A stretch of DNA of 9,956 bases, from NCBI GenBank assembly GCA_023399455.1, contig JAEWPN010000242.1, positions 1 through 9,956 on the forward strand, given 5' to 3'. The notes beneath the pieces are model-generated. The model saw nothing but the letters and a program-made list of their open reading frames with translations. It made no database searches and was not told the origin of the DNA. The position numbers and the translations under genes are program-made. Below are positions 5,880 through 9,956 of the stretch, in pieces (positions within the stretch are counted from its first letter, which is position 1; each line of letters starts with the position of its first letter). The stretch comes from Bacillota bacterium. GTDB taxonomy: Bacteria > Bacillota > Clostridia > Lachnospirales > Lachnospiraceae.

Positions 5880-6743
5880 ATGAATGCAATTGAAATTACT
5901 GATTTATGCTGGAAATATGACGGCGCGGAGGAATACATATTTGACCACCTGAATCTGACCATAAAAGAAAATATATTTTTAGGAATTGTAGGTTCCAATG
6001 AAGCAGGAAAGACAACACTGGTATCCTGCATAAAAGGGATTATTCCAAACAGTACCACTGGTATTTATAAGGGAAATGTGCTTTTGTACGGGGAATCGGT
6101 AAAGGACTGTGATTCCCGTGTGATTTCAGAAAGTGCGGGTATGGTTTTTTCGGACCCGGATGCACAGTTTACGACCATGAGCGTGGAAGAAGAAATAGCC
6201 TTTGGCCTTGAGAATATCGGGGTGGCGGTAAAGGAAATCGAAGAAAGAATTTTATGGGTCAGCAAGCTTTGCCATTTGGATGACTTGCTGGAAAAGCCTC
6301 CTTTTGACTTGTCGGGAGGACAGAAGCAGCGTGTGGCTATAGCTGCTGTATTGGCAACGAAACCAAAGATGATTATCTTAGACGAGCCTACCTCTATGTT
6401 AGATCCGAAATCAAAGGACGAAGTATTTGATATTTTGCAGGAAATTAAAAATAAGTTAAATATTACGGTAGTAGTAATAGAACATAATATAGAAAAAATT
6501 GCAGAACTTTCAGATGAGGTCATTCTGATGAAAGAAGGAAAAATAATCCGGCATATGGAAACAAAGGATTTCTTTAAGGACGTGGAATTATTGAAGGAAA
6601 ATAGCCTAAAGGTACCGGAATCCATTGAAATGCTATATTATCTCTACGATAAATTGGGAATTGATAAAACAGGGCCGGTAAAGCTGGAAGAGATTGCGGT
6701 GGAAATCAAAGAGCTGCTGTCAGGAAGAAAGGCGGTTAATTAA
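5880..6743 (+). CDS. ecfA1: ECF transporter ATPase, first copy (EcfA1)
   Basis: One of two cytoplasmic ATP-binding subunits that drive the ECF importer. A CGGAGGA site (5867-5873) lies 6 bases before the ATG. The product is 287 aa. All ATP-binding-cassette motifs are complete: Walker A GSNEAGKTT (38-46), Q-loop DPDAQF (Q95), signature LSGGQKQR (144-151), Walker B ILDEP with catalytic E169, and the switch histidine in IEHN (H202). The C-terminal extension after about 225 is typical of EcfA proteins. It ends one base before the second ATPase begins. Because its own signature is canonical while that of its partner is not, the two ATP sites of the dimer are probably unequal. Confidence 0.93.
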   Translation: MNAIEITDLCWKYDGAEEYIFDHLNLTIKENIFLGIVGSNEAGKTTLVSCIKGIIPNSTTGIYKGNVLLYGESVKDCDSRVISESAGMVFSDPDAQFTTMSVEEEIAFGLENIGVAVKEIEERILWVSKLCHLDDLLEKPPFDLSGGQKQRVAIAAVLATKPKMIILDEPTSMLDPKSKDEVFDILQEIKNKLNITVVVIEHNIEKIAELSDEVILMKEGKIIRHMETKDFFKDVELLKENSLKVPESIEMLYYLYDKLGIDKTGPVKLEEIAVEIKELLSGRKAVN

Positions 6744-6744
6744 T

Positions 6745-7578
6745 ATGGAAGAAATTATTAAAGTATCAGATCTGACATTTGCCTATGATGATGGAACGGT
6801 AGCGCTGGAGGATATTAACATAACCATACATAAGGGAGAATTTGTTGCCTTAATCGGTCAAAATGGCTGCGGTAAGACTACCTTATCCAAGTGCCTGAAC
6901 GGTATCCTGAAAATAAGCAGGGGAGAAATTGTGGTAGGCGGGCTTCATGTGGAGCAAAGGCCCAAGATAAAAGACCTGGTAAAAAATATCGGCTACGTAT
7001 TTCAAAACCCGGACCATCAGCTCTTTAACTCCAAAGTTTATGATGAAATTGCTTATGCACCCAGAAACATCGGTCTGGATGAAAATGAAGTGGATAAGAG
7101 GGTAAAGGAGGCGGCAGCAACAGCCGGAGTAAAAGAAGCTCTTTTTGAGGAACAGCCCGTGCTTTTGATGAAGGGCCTGCGCCAGAGAGTAGCGATTGCT
7201 TCCATCCTTTCGTTAAAGCCCCAGGTCATTATTGTGGATGAACCAACTACAGGACAGGATTATAAGCAATCCTTGGAAATCATGGAGTTCTTAAAAGAGT
7301 TAAATGAGAAGCATGGACACACTATTTTGATTATTACGCATGAAATGCATATTGTGGCTCAGTATGCGAAAAGAATCATGGTAATGAAAAAAGGGGAGAT
7401 TTTTATGGACGGGACACCAGGCGAAGTCTTTTCGCAGCCGGAGAGATTGATGGAGGGGTATGTAAAACCGCCTATGGTGACGAGAATGGCACAATTAATT
7501 GACAGTACGGGAGCAAGTGACGGCGTAATCAATATAGAAGAATTGAAAAAGATTATGGAAGAAGGCAAAATTGTTTAA
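6745..7578 (+). CDS. ecfA2: ECF transporter ATPase, second copy (EcfA2), variant signature
   Basis: The second ATP-binding subunit of the importer, expected to pair with EcfA1. ATG 6745 follows the EcfA1 stop after a single base; AAAGGCGG inside the end of the upstream gene (6728-6735) serves as ribosome binding site. The product is 277 aa. Walker A GQNGCGKTT (38-46), Q-loop FQNPDHQ (Q87, or Q92 as the final residue), Walker B IVDEP with E166, PTTGQD and the switch histidine H199 are intact. The signature, normally LSGGQ, reads LMKGL (141-145) before RQRVAIAS. From memory some ECF ATPases have LGKGE here, so this may be a subfamily trait rather than a defect. The site made from EcfA1 Walker A and this signature may hydrolyse ATP poorly. 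The stop codon overlaps the next start. Confidence 0.92.
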   Translation: MEEIIKVSDLTFAYDDGTVALEDINITIHKGEFVALIGQNGCGKTTLSKCLNGILKISRGEIVVGGLHVEQRPKIKDLVKNIGYVFQNPDHQLFNSKVYDEIAYAPRNIGLDENEVDKRVKEAAATAGVKEALFEEQPVLLMKGLRQRVAIASILSLKPQVIIVDEPTTGQDYKQSLEIMEFLKELNEKHGHTILIITHEMHIVAQYAKRIMVMKKGEIFMDGTPGEVFSQPERLMEGYVKPPMVTRMAQLIDSTGASDGVINIEELKKIMEEGKIV

Positions 7579-9167
7579 TGAAAATAAAAATCAAAGATGG
7601 TTTTATTGTTGATGGTACCGGTAAGAAAGGTTTCCCGGGTGATATCCTGATAAATGGAGAAAAAATTGAAGAAGTGGGAGTTGTTACGCAAGAAGCTGAC
7701 CGGGTAATTGAAGCAAAAGGACTGGTGGTTGCCCCCGGCTTTATTGATACTCACAGCCACAGTGATCTGGAGGTGCTTGTCCGTCCTGAGCTGCTTCCAA
7801 AGCTTCGGCAGGGAATAACAACAGAGGTATTGGGGCAGGATGGAATCTCCATGGCACCGATGCCCATAGCCTATAGCAGTTCGTGGAGAAAGAATCTGGC
7901 AGGTCTTGACGGAGACTCCGATGAGATATGTTGGGATTATGAAGATACGGCACAGTATTTAAAGCGGATTGAAACGGCAAAACCTGCCTTGAATGAGTGC
8001 TATCTGCTGCCCCATGGAAACATTAGAATGGAAGCAATGGGATTAGATAACAGAAAACCGGATAAAAAAGAGCTGGAACGAATGAAGGAAATTGTCCGCA
8101 GGGAAATGGAAGCGGGGGCTATTGGTATTTCGGACGGACTTATCTACATGCCCTGTGCGTATTCCGAAATGGAAGAAATCATTGAGATCTGTAAAGTGGC
8201 GGCCGAATATGACGGTGTTTATGTGGTACATCAGAGGAGCGAAGCGGATACCATATTGGAGTCGATGAAGGAAGTAATCCAAATCGGAAAAGAAAGCGGT
8301 ATCCGGCTTCATTTTTCCCACTTTAAGGTTTGCGGCAGAAAAAACTGGAGTAAGATAGAGGCGGTTGTGAAACTGCTGGATTCCTGTAAAGAGGAAGGAA
8401 TGGAGGTATCCTTTGATCAATACCCTTATGTGGCAGGAAGTACTATGCTTGGTGTGATACTCCCGCCATGGGTACACGATGGCGGGACTGACAAGCTGAT
8501 GCAAAGGCTGGCCGATCCGATACTCAGGGAAAAAATGATAGAGGACATTGAGAAGGGGATACCGGGCTGGGATAATTTTGTTGATTTTGCGGGACTTGAC
8601 CAGATCTTCATTACCAGTGTAAAAACCCAAAAAAATATGGATACGGTGGGACTGAATCTGACAGAGCTTGGTAAGCTTAAGGGGAAAGATCCTTATCAGG
8701 CAACTTTTGATTTGCTGCTGGAAGAGGAAAATGCGGTAGGTATGGTTGATTTTTACGGAACGGAGGAGCATGTGATGTGCTTTATGAAACGTCCTGAAAT
8801 GAATGCCTGCACAGACGGTTTATTAGGCGGAAAGCCCCATCCCAGAGTATATGGCGCTTTCCCCAGAATATTGTCCGTCTATGTCAGAGAGAAGAGCACT
8901 TTGACACTGGAAGAAGCAATCCATAAAATGACCGGTAAAGCAGCGGAAGCAATGCATCTTAATAACAGAGGAAGAATACAGGAGGGCTTTTATGCTGACT
9001 TGTGCATTTTTGATGCAGAGGCTGTAAGGGATAAAGGAACTTTTACAGAACCGGTTCAGTATCCCGAGGGCATTAGTTACGTACTTGTAAATGGAGAGAT
9101 TGCAGTTTCCGGAGAAGAATTCACAGGAGTAAGAAACGGAAAAGTCATAAGAAGAAAGGATCGGTGA
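7578..9167 (+). CDS. N-acyl-D-amino-acid deacylase (D-aminoacylase) family amidohydrolase
   Basis: A cytosolic metal-dependent amidohydrolase of 529 aa, predicted to remove an N-acyl or N-carbamoyl group from a D-amino acid. Seen motifs are HSHSD (H59, H61), a lid and barrel region, VVHQRSE (H218), HFSHFK (H245, H248), and the catalytic aspartate D413 in CTDGLL followed by KPHPRVYGAFPR, all as in D-aminoacylases. The zinc-binding cysteine of the GNCG motif in the Alcaligenes enzyme is replaced: here it is GQDG (86-89, D88). I recall GQDG forms among Gram-positive homologues, so this is probably a subfamily change and not loss of function. Its ATG overlaps the EcfA2 stop by one base (TAATG), so it is translationally coupled to the transporter. 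As the only deacylase in the operon it is the candidate for cleaving the N-carbamoyl-D-amino acid made by the hydantoinase. That substrate is inferred. Confidence 0.9.
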   Translation: MKIKIKDGFIVDGTGKKGFPGDILINGEKIEEVGVVTQEADRVIEAKGLVVAPGFIDTHSHSDLEVLVRPELLPKLRQGITTEVLGQDGISMAPMPIAYSSSWRKNLAGLDGDSDEICWDYEDTAQYLKRIETAKPALNECYLLPHGNIRMEAMGLDNRKPDKKELERMKEIVRREMEAGAIGISDGLIYMPCAYSEMEEIIEICKVAAEYDGVYVVHQRSEADTILESMKEVIQIGKESGIRLHFSHFKVCGRKNWSKIEAVVKLLDSCKEEGMEVSFDQYPYVAGSTMLGVILPPWVHDGGTDKLMQRLADPILREKMIEDIEKGIPGWDNFVDFAGLDQIFITSVKTQKNMDTVGLNLTELGKLKGKDPYQATFDLLLEEENAVGMVDFYGTEEHVMCFMKRPEMNACTDGLLGGKPHPRVYGAFPRILSVYVREKSTLTLEEAIHKMTGKAAEAMHLNNRGRIQEGFYADLCIFDAEAVRDKGTFTEPVQYPEGISYVLVNGEIAVSGEEFTGVRNGKVIRRKDR

Positions 9168-9171
9168 GGGT

Positions 9172-9956
9172 ATGGATTCTATATGGGCTGCGATTATTTT
9201 TCTTTTGAATATGCTTTTTTTACTTGCAGCATATTATTTTTTAAATGCTTATCTGTATTTTTCTACAACTTGTATAAGGCCTAAGAAGAGCGGTGAGGAA
9301 GACGCTGAAGAAATAAGACTGCCTGCCATATATGATCAAATTATGATAGAGGGGGCGGCAGGTAAGCTTTCGGGATATTATAGGAAGGGGCACAAGAATA
9401 AGCTGGTCATATTAATTCACGGCTGGATGGATGATGCAAAAAGTCGCTTAGAGGACGTAAGTCCGTATGCAGAGTTGGGATATCATGTGTTGCTTTGCGA
9501 TTTGAGGGCACATGGAAAAAGCGAGGGTAAGTACCTTGGCATGGGTATTGCGGACAGCTTGGATTTGGAAGCATGGGTAGCCGCCATGGAGGAACAATTG
9601 GGAGAAGGAATTGAGATAGTTTTAGATGGCGTGTCTTTTGGTGCGGCAGCAATCTTACATCTGAATCCGGATTTCCTGAAGGATCATATAACAGCTGTAA
9701 TTGCGGACAGCAGTTATGAAAGCTTAGGCATGATACTTCGAAAAATGATACGATTTTCTCCGAAATTTATGGCAGGCTTTTATTTAAGCGGCATTCATAT
9801 TTGGGGAAAGCTGCTGGGAAAGTATTCAATAAAGAAGGATCATGTAGAAATCAACATCGCACAGATTACAGTTCCAGTGCTGCTGATTGGTGGAGCATTG
9901 GATAAATTGGTTTCCATTGATACCCAGAAAAAGTTACAAAAGGCGTGTAAAGGCAT
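9172..9956 (+). CDS. Membrane-anchored alpha/beta hydrolase (cut by the window end)
   Basis: The first 261 residues are present and the frame is open to the last base. ATG 9172 lies 4 bases after the deacylase stop, with AAAGGA at 9155-9160. Residues 5-30 form one hydrophobic segment, a signal anchor. An alpha/beta hydrolase fold follows: the oxyanion strand LVILIHGW (HG at 83-84), the CDLRAHGKSEG segment, the nucleophile elbow GVSFG (153-157, S155) and the acid in GGALDKLVSID (D243). The catalytic histidine should lie beyond the window. This family layout includes esterases, acyl hydrolases and peptidases, and the substrate cannot be told. Being last in the visible operon and nearly touching the deacylase, it may act on an ester or acyl form of the same compound, but it could be an unrelated passenger. 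Confidence 0.85.
   Translation, partial: MDSIWAAIIFLLNMLFLLAAYYFLNAYLYFSTTCIRPKKSGEEDAEEIRLPAIYDQIMIEGAAGKLSGYYRKGHKNKLVILIHGWMDDAKSRLEDVSPYAELGYHVLLCDLRAHGKSEGKYLGMGIADSLDLEAWVAAMEEQLGEGIEIVLDGVSFGAAAILHLNPDFLKDHITAVIADSSYESLGMILRKMIRFSPKFMAGFYLSGIHIWGKLLGKYSIKKDHVEINIAQITVPVLLIGGALDKLVSIDTQKKLQKACKG

Noticed and set aside
6065..6625. Minus-strand open frame of 186 codons
   Set aside because: It is antisense to EcfA1, whose motifs are complete; the shadow frame is serine-rich with no domain pattern.
8043..8771. Long open frame on the minus strand (242 codons)
   Set aside because: It lies wholly inside the deacylase gene in antisense, has no recognisable motif or ribosome binding site, and its protein looks like a shadow translation.

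Overview
The window looks like chromosomal DNA from an anaerobic low-GC Firmicute, most probably a clostridium of the Lachnospiraceae type. This is inferred from the AT-rich intergenic DNA, the strong AGGAGG-like ribosome binding sites, the ECF-type transporter and the style of the proteins; no taxonomic marker gene is present. All complete genes lie on the + strand. No rRNA, tRNA or CRISPR array was seen.

Left part (1-1600): a single membrane-bound diguanylate cyclase with six predicted membrane segments, a PAS domain and a GGDEF domain. An extended -10 element sits at the very edge of the window, and a perfect 10-bp hairpin lies in the leader.

Middle non-coding stretch (1601-2131): it holds a short relic of an IS110-type transposase start on the minus strand, three successive inverted repeats, a near-consensus sigma-A promoter (TTGACA-17-TATACT), and then a clear intrinsic terminator between that promoter and the first structural gene. 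This is the control region of the operon to its right.

Right part (2132 to the window end): one tightly spaced operon of eight genes. In order it encodes a D-hydantoinase/dihydropyrimidinase-type cyclic amidohydrolase, a hydantoin/allantoin-type racemase, a complete ECF transporter (S component, EcfT and two different EcfA ATPases), an N-acyl-D-amino-acid deacylase-type amidohydrolase, and a membrane-anchored alpha/beta hydrolase cut by the window end. Gaps are 5, 60, 110, 18, 1, -1 and 4 bases.

The genes read as a self-contained uptake and breakdown unit. A small cyclic amide (5-substituted hydantoin, dihydropyrimidine or relative) would enter through the dedicated ECF transporter. The racemase would interconvert its enantiomers, the hydantoinase would open the ring to an N-carbamoyl (or other N-acyl) amino acid, and the D-aminoacylase-like enzyme would release the D-amino acid. 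No recognisable carbamoylase (nitrilase type or M20 type) is present, so the D-aminoacylase homologue is the natural candidate for that step. The true substrate cannot be read from the sequence. The combination of a dedicated ECF transporter with a hydantoinase, a racemase and a D-acylase is the most interesting feature of the window.
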